Shown here: piece after piece, positions 1 to 7,171 of the stretch | Layout: each line of letters starts with the position of its first letter | How positions within the stretch are numbered: position 1 is the stretch's first letter | Source of the DNA: JAVKFY01 sp040223615 | GTDB taxonomy: Bacteria > Pseudomonadota > Alphaproteobacteria > GCA-2731375 | Direction of reading: 5' to 3' | DNA: 27,323 bases | Assembly: GCA_040223615.1 (NCBI GenBank) | Contig: JAVKFY010000038.1 | Span: 1 to 27,323, forward strand | The notes under the pieces: generated by a model | What the model was told of the DNA's origin: nothing | The model's database searches: none | The model's input: only the letters and a program-made list of their open reading frames with translations | Made by a program: the position numbers and the translations under genes

Positions 1-1
1 C

Positions 2-409
2 GACACGATCCTGGGCGGCGCCGGCAACGACACGCTGCGCGGCCAGGGCGGTCGCGACAGCCTCAACGGCGGCGACGGCAACGACCTGCTGCTGGGCATG
101 CAGGGCTTCGACACGCTGGTCGGCGGCAACGGCAACGACACCCTGATCGGCGGCCCGGCAAACGACACGCTGACCGGCGGTGCCGGCGCCGATACCTTCA
201 CCTTCGGTTCCGGCCAGGGCAGCAACACGATCACCGACTTCGAAGACGGCACCGACACGATCCTGTTCCAGGGCTTCACCTTCGCCGACCTGAACATCGC
301 CAACTCCGGCGGCAACGCGGTGATCACCGTCGATGGCGACGATGTCTCGGTCACGGTGAACGGGATCAGCGCCAACCAGCTCACGGCGGCCGACTTCGTT
401 TTCGGCTAG
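2..409 (+). CDS. RTX calcium-binding repeat protein, C-terminal end (5' truncated by window)
   Basis: The frame is open from the first bases of the window, so only the last 135 residues are visible and the start lies upstream. The first 60 or so residues are glycine/aspartate-rich nonapeptides of the GGxGxDxLx type (GGAGNDTLR, GGDGNDLLL, GGNGNDTLI, GGPANDTLT, GGAGADTFT), the parallel beta-roll repeat that binds calcium in RTX proteins. The tail after them (ITDFEDGTDTILFQGF and onward) is the usual non-repetitive RTX C-terminus, which in this family carries the type I secretion signal. RTX proteins are normally exported in one step by an ABC/MFP/TolC system, none of which is visible here. The enzymatic or adhesive part lies outside the window, so its activity cannot be named. 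Confidence 0.9.
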   Translation, partial: DTILGGAGNDTLRGQGGRDSLNGGDGNDLLLGMQGFDTLVGGNGNDTLIGGPANDTLTGGAGADTFTFGSGQGSNTITDFEDGTDTILFQGFTFADLNIANSGGNAVITVDGDDVSVTVNGISANQLTAADFVFG

Positions 410-472
410 CCGCATTGCGTTGACCACTCGCGCAACGGACACTGTCCTGTCCCGAACGCGAGAGGTGGCGCG

Positions 473-1234
473 ATGCGTCTTTGGTATCAGAGCTACACCG
501 ATCCGGCGCTGCACGGCGCCTATCTTGACCGGCTGAAAGCCTTTGTTGCCGACATGGTCGAGCCGGGGACCGAGGTCCACGTCGCGGGCATCAGTCCGTC
601 CGCCGGGTCGATCCACGCGCTGACCGAGTTCCGCTGCGCGAACCAGGTGATCCGCAACGCGATCGAGGCCGAGACGCAGGGCTTCGACGGCTTCGTCATC
701 GGGCATTTCCAGGATGCCGGCTTGATGGAGGCCAAGTCGGCGGTCGACATCCCGGTCGTCGGCCTGGGCGAAACGAGCCTGTTGCACGCCTGCATGCTGG
801 GGCGGCGTATCGGCCTGGTCACCATCGACCCGATCTTCATCCCCTGGCACGATGACCAGGTGATCCGCTACGGCCTGGGCCAGCGCATCGCTGGCGTGCG
901 CGCCATCCAGGCGACGCTGCCGGATTTCATGGCCGCGTTCGAAGGCGGCGACGCCTACACGGCGATGCGCGACGATTTCGTCCGGCAGGTGCGGCCGCTG
1001 GTCGGCGACGGCGCCGACGTGATCCTGGCGGCCGGCGGTATGCCGATGCTGCTGTTCGGGCGCGAGCACGGCTTCGCGGTCGACGGCGCGCCGGTGCTGA
1101 ACGGTATCGCGGTGACGTTGAAGGCGGCGGAGATGGCGGTGCGGTTGCGCGAACTCGCCGGCATCGGGGTATCGCGGTCGGCCAACTTCGCCAAGCCGTC
1201 GGCGCAGGCACTGCAAGAATTTCTGGATAGCTGA
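473..1234 (+). CDS. Asp/Glu/hydantoin racemase superfamily protein lacking both catalytic cysteines
   Basis: A 253-residue protein with the length and layout of the Asp/Glu/hydantoin racemase superfamily: N-terminal MRLWYQSYTD, a first half ending in GFVIGHFQDAGL (about residues 73-84) and a second half with ILAAGGMPMLL (184-194). In racemases of this family one catalytic Cys lies in each half, in contexts like ACFxDPG and GCxGM. Here the first position is His78 and the second is Ala187/Gly188, so two-base racemization by thiolates looks impossible. The protein may be a ligand-binding or divergent isomerase/lyase member. The start follows a purine-rich GAGAGG. The SnoaL-like gene follows after 14 nt, so the two are probably one operon. 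Fold assignment is firm; activity is unknown. Confidence 0.8.
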   Translation: MRLWYQSYTDPALHGAYLDRLKAFVADMVEPGTEVHVAGISPSAGSIHALTEFRCANQVIRNAIEAETQGFDGFVIGHFQDAGLMEAKSAVDIPVVGLGETSLLHACMLGRRIGLVTIDPIFIPWHDDQVIRYGLGQRIAGVRAIQATLPDFMAAFEGGDAYTAMRDDFVRQVRPLVGDGADVILAAGGMPMLLFGREHGFAVDGAPVLNGIAVTLKAAEMAVRLRELAGIGVSRSANFAKPSAQALQEFLDS

Positions 1235-1248
1235 GGAGGGCGCCCGAG

Positions 1249-1635
1249 ATGGGCCATGACGAGTTGAAGAAGCTGGTGGTCGACTTCACCGACGCGTTCA
1301 ATCGCGACGATCTGGATGGGGTGATGAGCTATTTCGCCGAGGATGCGGTCTATGACGAGTTCGATGGCCGGCGGCACCAGGGGCTGGCGGCGATCCGGGC
1401 CGCGTTCGAGCCGCAATTCCGTGGCGACTTCGGCACCATCCGGTTCCTGGAGGACGACGTGTTCGTCGACGCCGAGGCCGGCAAGGGGCTGATCGCCTGG
1501 CGCTGTTCGCTGACCACGCCGGAGCGCTCGGGCTACTGGCGCGGGCTCGATATCCTGCACGTGCGCGACGGCAGAATCGTGGTCAAGCAGACCTACGCCA
1601 AGGCGGCCAAGCCGACGATGACGAAGGCCGGGTAG
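1249..1635 (+). CDS. SnoaL-like / NTF2-fold protein
   Basis: A 128-residue protein with the pattern of the SnoaL/ketosteroid-isomerase-like NTF2 fold: an N-terminal helix (VVDFTDAFNRDDLDGVMSYF), then AEDAVYDEFDGRRHQGLAAIRAAFEPQF, then strands ending in GLDILHVRDGRIVVKQTY. The spacing between the 'FAEDAVY' acidic turn and the closing 'DGRIV' strand fits the single-domain family. Such proteins act as small hydrolases, isomerases or binding modules and the substrate cannot be read from sequence. The start has a strong GAGGAG Shine-Dalgarno directly after the stop of the racemase-fold gene, so the pair is probably co-transcribed. It faces the V4R gene tail to tail. Confidence 0.8.
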   Translation: MGHDELKKLVVDFTDAFNRDDLDGVMSYFAEDAVYDEFDGRRHQGLAAIRAAFEPQFRGDFGTIRFLEDDVFVDAEAGKGLIAWRCSLTTPERSGYWRGLDILHVRDGRIVVKQTYAKAAKPTMTKAG

Positions 1636-1670
1636 CGGGCCGATGCGATTCCGCTGCGGCGGAGAAGGCT

Positions 1671-2165
1671 CTACCCCAGCTGCACGCGGGCGACGAAGCG
1701 GCAGGCGTCGCCGCCGCTGACGGCCGCGCACTCGCTCTCCTCCGCGTGCACGATGCCGTCGCCGTTCAGCACCAGCGAGCCGGTGGCGCGCAACATGCCG
1801 ATGATCGGGGCACAGACCGGCGTCTCGGAGTCGCCGTGGCCGTGCACGAAGGGGCTGTGATTGACGGTCAGGCGCAGCGTGGTTTCGCGCGGCCGGGCCA
1901 GCGACCAGCGCCCCCAGCCGAGGTGCGAGGCGGTTTCCTCAAGCATCTGCAATAGCTTCAGCGGGTCGGTGACACCGTGGCTGCGGTATTTGGTGACCGA
2001 GTGCTTGCCGCCCTTGGCGACGGCGTCGGCGAAGGCCTCGAAGCCGGCCTCGCCCATTTGGGCCATGGCCAGCATGAGAACATCGGCGCGCAGCATGACG
2101 TAGCGCACCTCGCCGTCATAGAGGCCGCCCTCCTTGCGTTCCAGCCGCTCCGTCAGGTTCGCCAT
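1671..2165 (-). CDS. V4R (4-vinyl reductase)-domain protein
   Basis: A 164-residue protein. The C-terminus (ESECAAVSGGDACRFVARV) has the ExxC-x(3)-G-x(3)-C-x-F pattern of the V4R domain, which is found in BchJ and in XylR/DmpR-type regulators where it binds small hydrophobic molecules or stabilises tetrapyrrole intermediates. Upstream is an MKLL-type helical body (DPLKLLQMLEETASHLGWGRW). The reading frame can be extended to 2279, but the Met at 2165 has GAGGG at the correct distance and the extension would overlap the upstream gene by about 100 nt, so 2165 is used. It is the last gene of the thiolase/DUF35-SDR operon, 10 nt after the SDR stop. Its partner ligand may be the product or substrate of those enzymes; this is inference. 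Confidence 0.72.
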   Translation of the reverse strand: MANLTERLERKEGGLYDGEVRYVMLRADVLMLAMAQMGEAGFEAFADAVAKGGKHSVTKYRSHGVTDPLKLLQMLEETASHLGWGRWSLARPRETTLRLTVNHSPFVHGHGDSETPVCAPIIGMLRATGSLVLNGDGIVHAEESECAAVSGGDACRFVARVQLG

Positions 2166-2175
2166 TCTGTTTCCC

Positions 2176-3324
2176 TCAACGCGGTTCCGGCAGCAGGTCG
2201 CCCATTTCGCGTTCCACGACTTTCGGGTCTTGTCGCAGGCCATGGTAAATATTTTGTGCCATCTGGCCCGGATAGACATCTTCGAGGCCGCTCCCGATCG
2301 CCGCCACGGCGGCCTCGGCGACGGCGCGGGGCGACAGTTTCGGCGGTGGAAAGTCCGCCGCCATGGCGGTGTCGACGGCGCCCGGATAGATCCCGACCAC
2401 GCGCACGCCCCACGGTGCCAGCTCGGCCCGCGCGCCCTGCGTCAGCGACGCGGCGGCGGCCTTGGAGGCGCAGTAGGACCCCATCGCCGGCAGGTTCACG
2501 TGCGCCAGCACGGTCAGCATGTTGACGATCACGCCGCGCCCGCGCGCCTTCAGGCCCGGCGCCAGCGCCCGGATCAGCCGTAGCGGTCCGAAATAGTTGA
2601 CCTGCATCTCGGCCTCCGCCGCCGCGAGGTCGTCGGCGTCGAGCAACCCGGCGACACCGTTCACGCCGGCATTGTTGACCAGGATGTCGACCGCGTCACC
2701 CAACTGCGTGGCGAGCGCGGCGATGCTGGCGGGGTCGGCCAGGTCGAGGGCGACCGGCTCGACCCGCTCGGCGGCGGCGATGCGAGCCGGATCGCGAGCG
2801 GCGGCCAACACCCGGGCGGCGCCGGCGGCGGCGAAGGCGGCGACCAGTTCCTGGCCGATGCCGCCGCTGGCGCCGGTGACCAGCACGGTGCGGCCGGCGA
2901 TCTCGTCGTTCGGGTCCAAATTCACCCCTCCCTCTCCGGCAACGAATACCGCCTGGCCGGCGGCGTCCAGTCGCAGGCGCATCGTCGTCGACATCCCGGC
3001 CGCCAGCCCGGCCGCACGATGGGCCATGACCACCGGTCCGTCATCCAGCCGGACCGAACCGTAGCGCCACGGTAGCCGGGCCCGGAAATAATCGGTCAGG
3101 CTGTGGCGCAATTCGCTGGCCGCCAGCACCGTGCCGCGCTTCGACCACGGCCGCCAGGCCAGGTCGTCGGACAGGCACCCGGGGCAGGTCTCGCGTGCTG
3201 GATAGACCACGTGGCCGCACGCGGCGCAGGCCGGCAGCCGGTCGCCGCCACGGGCGGCCTCCGCCGTCAGCGCCAGGGCGGTGCGGCCGCGTGTCGCCGG
3301 TGGACGGTCCGGACGGCGCTTCAT
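2176..3324 (-). CDS. DUF35 (Zn-ribbon/OB-fold)-SDR fusion protein
   Basis: A 382-residue two-domain protein. Residues about 25-140 form a DUF35-type module: a zinc ribbon with Cys33, Cys36, Cys47 and Cys50, followed by an OB-fold strand set (GTVLAASELRHS to VFVAGEGGVN). Residues about 143-382 form a short-chain dehydrogenase/reductase: TGASGGIG nucleotide loop (150-157), VNNAG (216-220) and YCASK (Tyr284, Lys288). The catalytic Ser position, 13 residues before Tyr284, is Thr271. DUF35 proteins partner thiolase-like proteins in acyl-CoA and steroid side-chain metabolism, and the gene overlaps the upstream thiolase-like gene by ATGA, which fixes the start at 3324 and argues for one complex. An in-frame extension to 3360 would run into that gene. 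The oxidoreductase substrate is unknown. Confidence 0.85.
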   Translation of the reverse strand: MKRRPDRPPATRGRTALALTAEAARGGDRLPACAACGHVVYPARETCPGCLSDDLAWRPWSKRGTVLAASELRHSLTDYFRARLPWRYGSVRLDDGPVVMAHRAAGLAAGMSTTMRLRLDAAGQAVFVAGEGGVNLDPNDEIAGRTVLVTGASGGIGQELVAAFAAAGAARVLAAARDPARIAAAERVEPVALDLADPASIAALATQLGDAVDILVNNAGVNGVAGLLDADDLAAAEAEMQVNYFGPLRLIRALAPGLKARGRGVIVNMLTVLAHVNLPAMGSYCASKAAAASLTQGARAELAPWGVRVVGIYPGAVDTAMAADFPPPKLSPRAVAEAAVAAIGSGLEDVYPGQMAQNIYHGLRQDPKVVEREMGDLLPEPR

Positions 3325-4499
3325 CAGGCCGCGGCCCGCAGGATCGCGGCGGCGCTGCACAGGCCGCGGTCATAGGTGACGGTGCCGTAGCCGCTGACCA
3401 GCCCGACATGCGCGTCCTCGACGGCGAGGCCAAGCGCGCGGCCGGTGAGCTGGCGCAGGGTCTCGGTGAGACCGAGGAAGCCGCCGGCCGCGCCGGCCTG
3501 GCCGACCGAGAGCTGGCCGCCGTTGGTGTTCAGGGGCAGCGCCTGGCCGATGCCGACGCCCCTTTCGTTGACGAAGGCGGCGGCCATGCCGGGTTCGCAG
3601 AATCCCAGCTCCTCCAGTTGCATGAACACGACGACGGGGTAGTCGTCGTAGGCCTGCAGGACATCGATGTCGGCGGGCGCGACGCCGGCCTGGGCGTACA
3701 GCCGTTCGCGCGTCGCGGCCCAGCCTCCCAGCCGCTGGACCGGGTCGTCGGCGAAGCTGTGGTGGCGTTCCACCGCGCCGGCCAAACGGACGAAGGGAAT
3801 GGCGAGCGACCGCGCCCGGTCCTCGCTCATCACCAGGAAGCCCTCGGCGCCGCAGCACGGCATGACGCAGTCATAGAGCCCCAACGGCGGCGCGATCGGC
3901 CGCGCCTTCAGATACTGCTCCAGGCTCAAGCGGCCGCGCAGCAGCGCCGCCGGGTTTGCCTGGCCATAACGACGCTGCGCCAGGCACAGCGCGCCGAAAT
4001 CCTCCCGCCGCGTGCCGGTCTCGGCCATGTAGTGCGCGGTGATCAGGGCGAAGACCTGGTTCGGCCCACCGGCGCCGTACGGCAGCACCGCGTCGCGCGA
4101 GAAGCTCGAGAAGCCGCCGACCAGGCCGGCGAAGGCGCCGTCGCCCATCACGTCGGCGGCCAGGCACGCGATGATCTCGGCATCGCCGGCCTGCACCGCG
4201 CGGGCGGCGCGTTGGACCGCCAGGATCGCGCTGGCGCCGCCCAGCGGCAGATCCAGGCACCAGCCGAGTTCCATGCCGAGATGTTCGGCCAGCGCCACTG
4301 AATGGTCCGGCGCCAGCCCATAGCTGGCCACCGCCAGGCCATCGACGTCGGGTTTGGCCAGGCCGGCGTCGGCCAGCAGCGCGGCCAGGGTCTGGCCCAA
4401 GAACCAGTGCACGCCGCGCCGGGTGCCGCGGGCGTAGCCGAAGCTGATCGGGCAGGCGAGTACGACGCCGGCATAGTCTCGCGGCAACGCGTCGGTCAT
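3324..4499 (-). CDS. Thiolase-like (SCP-x/Ltp type) protein without canonical catalytic residues
   Basis: A 391-residue protein of the thiolase superfamily, closest in layout to the SCP-x/lipid-transfer-protein group: YDDYPVVVFMQLEELGF near residue 284, LPLNTNGGQLSVGQAGAAGG at 321-340 and a C-terminal SGYGT. True thiolases have a nucleophilic Cys in the first half and a GHPxGASG histidine. Here the first site reads DLPLGGASAI (83-92) with no Cys, and the His is Gln334. It therefore should not do Claisen chemistry by the usual route. Ltp-type aldolases of steroid side-chain degradation also lack these residues and work with a DUF35 protein, and a DUF35 fusion is encoded directly downstream. 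A retro-aldolase or CoA-ester-binding role is the best inference. The ATG at 4499 has no obvious Shine-Dalgarno. Confidence 0.82.
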   Translation of the reverse strand: MTDALPRDYAGVVLACPISFGYARGTRRGVHWFLGQTLAALLADAGLAKPDVDGLAVASYGLAPDHSVALAEHLGMELGWCLDLPLGGASAILAVQRAARAVQAGDAEIIACLAADVMGDGAFAGLVGGFSSFSRDAVLPYGAGGPNQVFALITAHYMAETGTRREDFGALCLAQRRYGQANPAALLRGRLSLEQYLKARPIAPPLGLYDCVMPCCGAEGFLVMSEDRARSLAIPFVRLAGAVERHHSFADDPVQRLGGWAATRERLYAQAGVAPADIDVLQAYDDYPVVVFMQLEELGFCEPGMAAAFVNERGVGIGQALPLNTNGGQLSVGQAGAAGGFLGLTETLRQLTGRALGLAVEDAHVGLVSGYGTVTYDRGLCSAAAILRAAA

Positions 4500-4527
4500 G
4501 GTCTACGATAGCGCGGGCGCGCCGGGT

Positions 4528-4556
4528 TTGCCGCTGGCAATTGCGATTCCTATACT
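4528..4556 (+). promoter_or_regulatory. sigma70-type promoter for the two-partner secretion transporter gene
   Basis: TTGCCG at 4528-4533 and TATACT at 4551-4556 are separated by exactly 17 nt, close to the housekeeping consensus, in a stretch that is visibly more A/T-rich than its surroundings. Transcription from it would begin near 4563 and give a leader of about 35 nt before the start at 4598. It lies in the divergent gap between the thiolase-like gene and the transporter gene. Its position also rules out the in-frame Met at 4541 as the protein start. Confidence 0.65.
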
Positions 4557-4597
4557 CTGGCCGGCGACATCGTGCCGACGAAGGCGCGCATCGGGGG

Positions 4598-6331
4598 ATG
4601 CAGGTGGATTCAATCCGTGCGGCGGCGATCGGCGCGGGACTGGCGGCGGGGCTGCTGGTGGTCGGTGTCGTACAGGCGCAGGGCACGGGCGGCATCGAGC
4701 AGCCGCGGCCCGGCGACCGTCGGCTGGAACTGCCGCCGCTGCCGCCGGCCGCGCCGCAGGGCCGTTTCGAGTTGCCGCCGATTCCTGAACCGCCGGCCGA
4801 CGCGCCACTCTCGAGCGGCCTGCTGTTCGAGCTCAAGGTGGTGCGGTTTACCGGCAACGAGGCGGTGCCGACCGCCGACCTGGACGCGGTGGCGGGGCCG
4901 TTCATCGGCCGCGAGGTCGGCGCGGAAGACCTGGAAAGACTGCGCCAGGCGCTGAGCGCGCTCTACATCGAACGCGGCTACATCAATTCCGGCGCGACGC
5001 TGCCGGACCAGCGGGTGGTCGACGGCGTCGTCAGCTTCGCCCTGGTCGAGGGCCGGCTCTCCGACATCAAGGTCACCGGCGCGAACCGGCTGCGGCCCGG
5101 CTATGTCGAGGAGCGGCTGCGCCAGGCCGCCGGACCGCCGCTCAACGTCAACGACCTGCAGAAGCGGTTCCGCATCCTGCTCGACGATCCGGTGATCGAG
5201 CGGCTGGACGCCCGGCTCGGGCCCGGCGTACGGCCGGGTGAGAGCGAGCTTACCGTCGACGTGCGAGACGCCAAGCCGGTCTACTTCACCGTCACCGCGG
5301 CCAACGACCGCTCGCCCAGCGTCGGCGGCGAGGCGCTGACCGCGTCGTTGCTGCTGCGCAGCCTGACCGGCTGGGGCGAGACCATCGAGGCCGACCTGAC
5401 CAAGGCCAGCGGCCTGACCGACGGTTCGCTCGGCTTCAGCTTTCCGTTCACCGCCACCGACACGCGGGTCAGCCTGCGCGGGCAGATTTCGGAATCGGAG
5501 GTGGTCGACGAGCCGTTCAACCTGCTCGACGTGCAGAGCGAGGCGTCGGACGTCGAACTGCGGATCAGCCAGCCGCTCTACCGCGACATCGGCAAGGAGT
5601 TGACGGCGCATCTGGTGTTCGCCCGGCGGATGGCGAAGACCGAGTTGCTGGGCCGCCGGTTCAGCTTCGCCGACGGGCCGCAGGATGGCGTCAGCCGGGT
5701 CTCGGTGGCGCGCTTCGTGGTCGACTGGCTGGATCGCAGCTCCGACCAGGTGATCGCCCTGCGCGTGACCGGCAGCCAGGGCATGGAGGTGCTGGGCGCG
5801 ACGGAGAATACCGGCAACGGCTTCCCCGATTCGGATTTCACCGCGCTGCTGGCGCAGGGACAGTATGTGCGGCGCACCGACTGGCTGACCGGGGTCAGCT
5901 TCGTCGGCCGGTTCGACGCGCAGTTCACGCCCGACCGGCTGCTGTCGCTGGAAAAGTTCGCCATCGGCGGCGCCGGCACGGTGCGCGGCTACCGCGAGAA
6001 TTTGCTGGTGCGCGACAACGGGCTGGTGGTCTCGGCCGAAGCCCGGGTGCCGGTGTGGCGGATCGAGATCCCGGGCCTGAGCAACGATCCCGGCGACGGC
6101 CAGGTCGAGCTGGCGCCGTTCTACGATTTCGGCCGCGCCTGGGACAACAGCGACGCCGACAACCGCCCGCACCATTTGTCCAGTTTCGGCCTCGGCGTGC
6201 GCTGGGCGCCGGCGCGGCACGTGCGCGGCAGCCTCTACGTCGCGCACCGCCTGCACGAGGTGCCACGGCCGGACAATTCCGACCGCCAGGACTACGGCAT
6301 CCACTTCCGGGTCAGCGTCGACCTGTACTGA
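4598..6331 (+). CDS. Two-partner secretion outer-membrane transporter (ShlB/FhaC/HecB family)
   Basis: A 577-residue protein in the size range of TpsB transporters (about 550-590). It has a signal peptide (MQVDSIRAAAIGAGLAAGLL, then cleavage near VQAQG), a proline-rich linker with a duplicated ELPPxP-type motif, POTRA modules (FELKVVRFTGNEAVP near residue 77, and SDIKVTGANRLRPGYVEERL) and a C-terminal 16-strand barrel ending in Tyr. The barrel-loop motif VRGYR (about residues 466-470) is the conserved loop-6 signature of the Omp85/TpsB superfamily. These proteins export a large TpsA exoprotein through the outer membrane. No TpsA gene is adjacent. The start could also be GTG at 4604, which has better spacing from GGGGG. 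The stop abuts the P460 gene stop with no gap and no terminator. Confidence 0.9.
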   Translation: MQVDSIRAAAIGAGLAAGLLVVGVVQAQGTGGIEQPRPGDRRLELPPLPPAAPQGRFELPPIPEPPADAPLSSGLLFELKVVRFTGNEAVPTADLDAVAGPFIGREVGAEDLERLRQALSALYIERGYINSGATLPDQRVVDGVVSFALVEGRLSDIKVTGANRLRPGYVEERLRQAAGPPLNVNDLQKRFRILLDDPVIERLDARLGPGVRPGESELTVDVRDAKPVYFTVTAANDRSPSVGGEALTASLLLRSLTGWGETIEADLTKASGLTDGSLGFSFPFTATDTRVSLRGQISESEVVDEPFNLLDVQSEASDVELRISQPLYRDIGKELTAHLVFARRMAKTELLGRRFSFADGPQDGVSRVSVARFVVDWLDRSSDQVIALRVTGSQGMEVLGATENTGNGFPDSDFTALLAQGQYVRRTDWLTGVSFVGRFDAQFTPDRLLSLEKFAIGGAGTVRGYRENLLVRDNGLVVSAEARVPVWRIEIPGLSNDPGDGQVELAPFYDFGRAWDNSDADNRPHHLSSFGLGVRWAPARHVRGSLYVAHRLHEVPRPDNSDRQDYGIHFRVSVDLY

Positions 6332-6940
6332 TCATTCGCGGCGATAGGCGCGCGGTACGAAGAACAGGTAGTCGGCCTTCGCCTTGGCCTTGTGGCAGTG
6401 GTGGCAGTAGGCGGCGCTTTCCGGCGTGTCGCCCTGGCTGTCGGCGTCATAGCTGCCATCTGGCAGGATCATGGCATAGCGCCAGTCGGCGGTCGCCGGG
6501 CTGGCGCCGGCGGCCAGCTTTTCCATGATGAACAGTGCCGCGCCGAAAACCTCGCCCTCGGCGGTGACGGTGAAGCTGTCCTTGGCGATCACGGCGCCGG
6601 GCGGCAGGCGTCCGTCGCCGCCTGCGACCTTGGCGTAGTCGGCGGCAAGCCGGTTGGCGAAGTTGTTTATGTAGCGGTTGCCGTGGGTGGCCGACAGGTA
6701 GGGCGCGATGTTGTGACGGACCCAGCGCTGGTAGCCGTGCGTCGCCGGCTCCTGCGAGAGCGCATACATGTCCGCCAGTTCGGCGGCGATGTCGTCGTAG
6801 ATCTCGTTCGCCTGCGCGGGGTCCAGTTTGCCCGGATGGTCGATGGTCAGGTGCTGGCGCATCGGCGCCTGAGCCAGCGCGCCGGTTGCCACGACGCAGC
6901 CCAGCACCACGCAAATCGCGGATAGCCATCTCGTAACCAC
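6332..6940 (-). CDS. Cytochrome P460-like c-type haem protein, exported
   Basis: A 202-residue protein with a signal peptide (hydrophobic core SAICVVLGCVVATGALAQA) and a mature cytochrome P460-like domain. Recognisable stretches are YLSATHGNRYINNFAN (81-96), VIAKDSFTV (118-126), LFIMEKLAAG (137-146), DWRYAMILPDG and a C-terminal haem-binding Cys-x-x-Cys-His (Cys179, Cys182, His183). P460 proteins are periplasmic c-type haem enzymes, some of which oxidise hydroxylamine or bind nitric oxide; which activity applies here cannot be read. The start is the GTG at 6940, which has GGGAG 8 nt or so upstream; a GTG at 6961 is an alternative with a weaker site. It is a paralog of the divergent P460 lipoprotein gene. 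Confidence 0.82.
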   Translation of the reverse strand: MVTRWLSAICVVLGCVVATGALAQAPMRQHLTIDHPGKLDPAQANEIYDDIAAELADMYALSQEPATHGYQRWVRHNIAPYLSATHGNRYINNFANRLAADYAKVAGGDGRLPPGAVIAKDSFTVTAEGEVFGAALFIMEKLAAGASPATADWRYAMILPDGSYDADSQGDTPESAAYCHHCHKAKAKADYLFFVPRAYRRE

Positions 6941-7025
6941 GAACCGTCTCCCGTACCGCACCGCCCTGAAGGTGGCGGCTCACCCCGGGACTGCCCAGAC
7001 GAATGCGACCCTATCACGCAAGCTT

Positions 7026-7076
7026 GACGGGCGGCACACGGCAATTCACCGCCGCGCGACGGGCCGCACACGGCAA
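7026..7076. repeat. Pair of 19-bp direct repeats in a divergent promoter region
   Basis: GACGGGCGGCACACGGCAA at 7026-7044 recurs at 7058-7076 with one mismatch (G to C at its eighth base). The two copies are 32 bp apart start to start, close to three helical turns, in the gap between the two divergent P460 genes. This spacing would put both copies on the same face of the helix, as in a tandem operator. No regulator gene is adjacent, so the operator role is inference. The rest of the gap (6941-7171) shows no convincing promoter by eye. Confidence 0.5.
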
Positions 7077-7171
7077 CGTCACGCGCTGTTGAGACGAGTT
7101 GAGTGGCGTTGTCCAGATGCGGGTGCAGCAATACGGAGGCGACAACAACAATGATGCGAGGAGACGCGATC

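Noticed and set aside
4610..6304. A 564-codon minus-strand open frame opposite the transporter gene
   Set aside because: Shadow of the TpsB gene; no start context or domain of its own.
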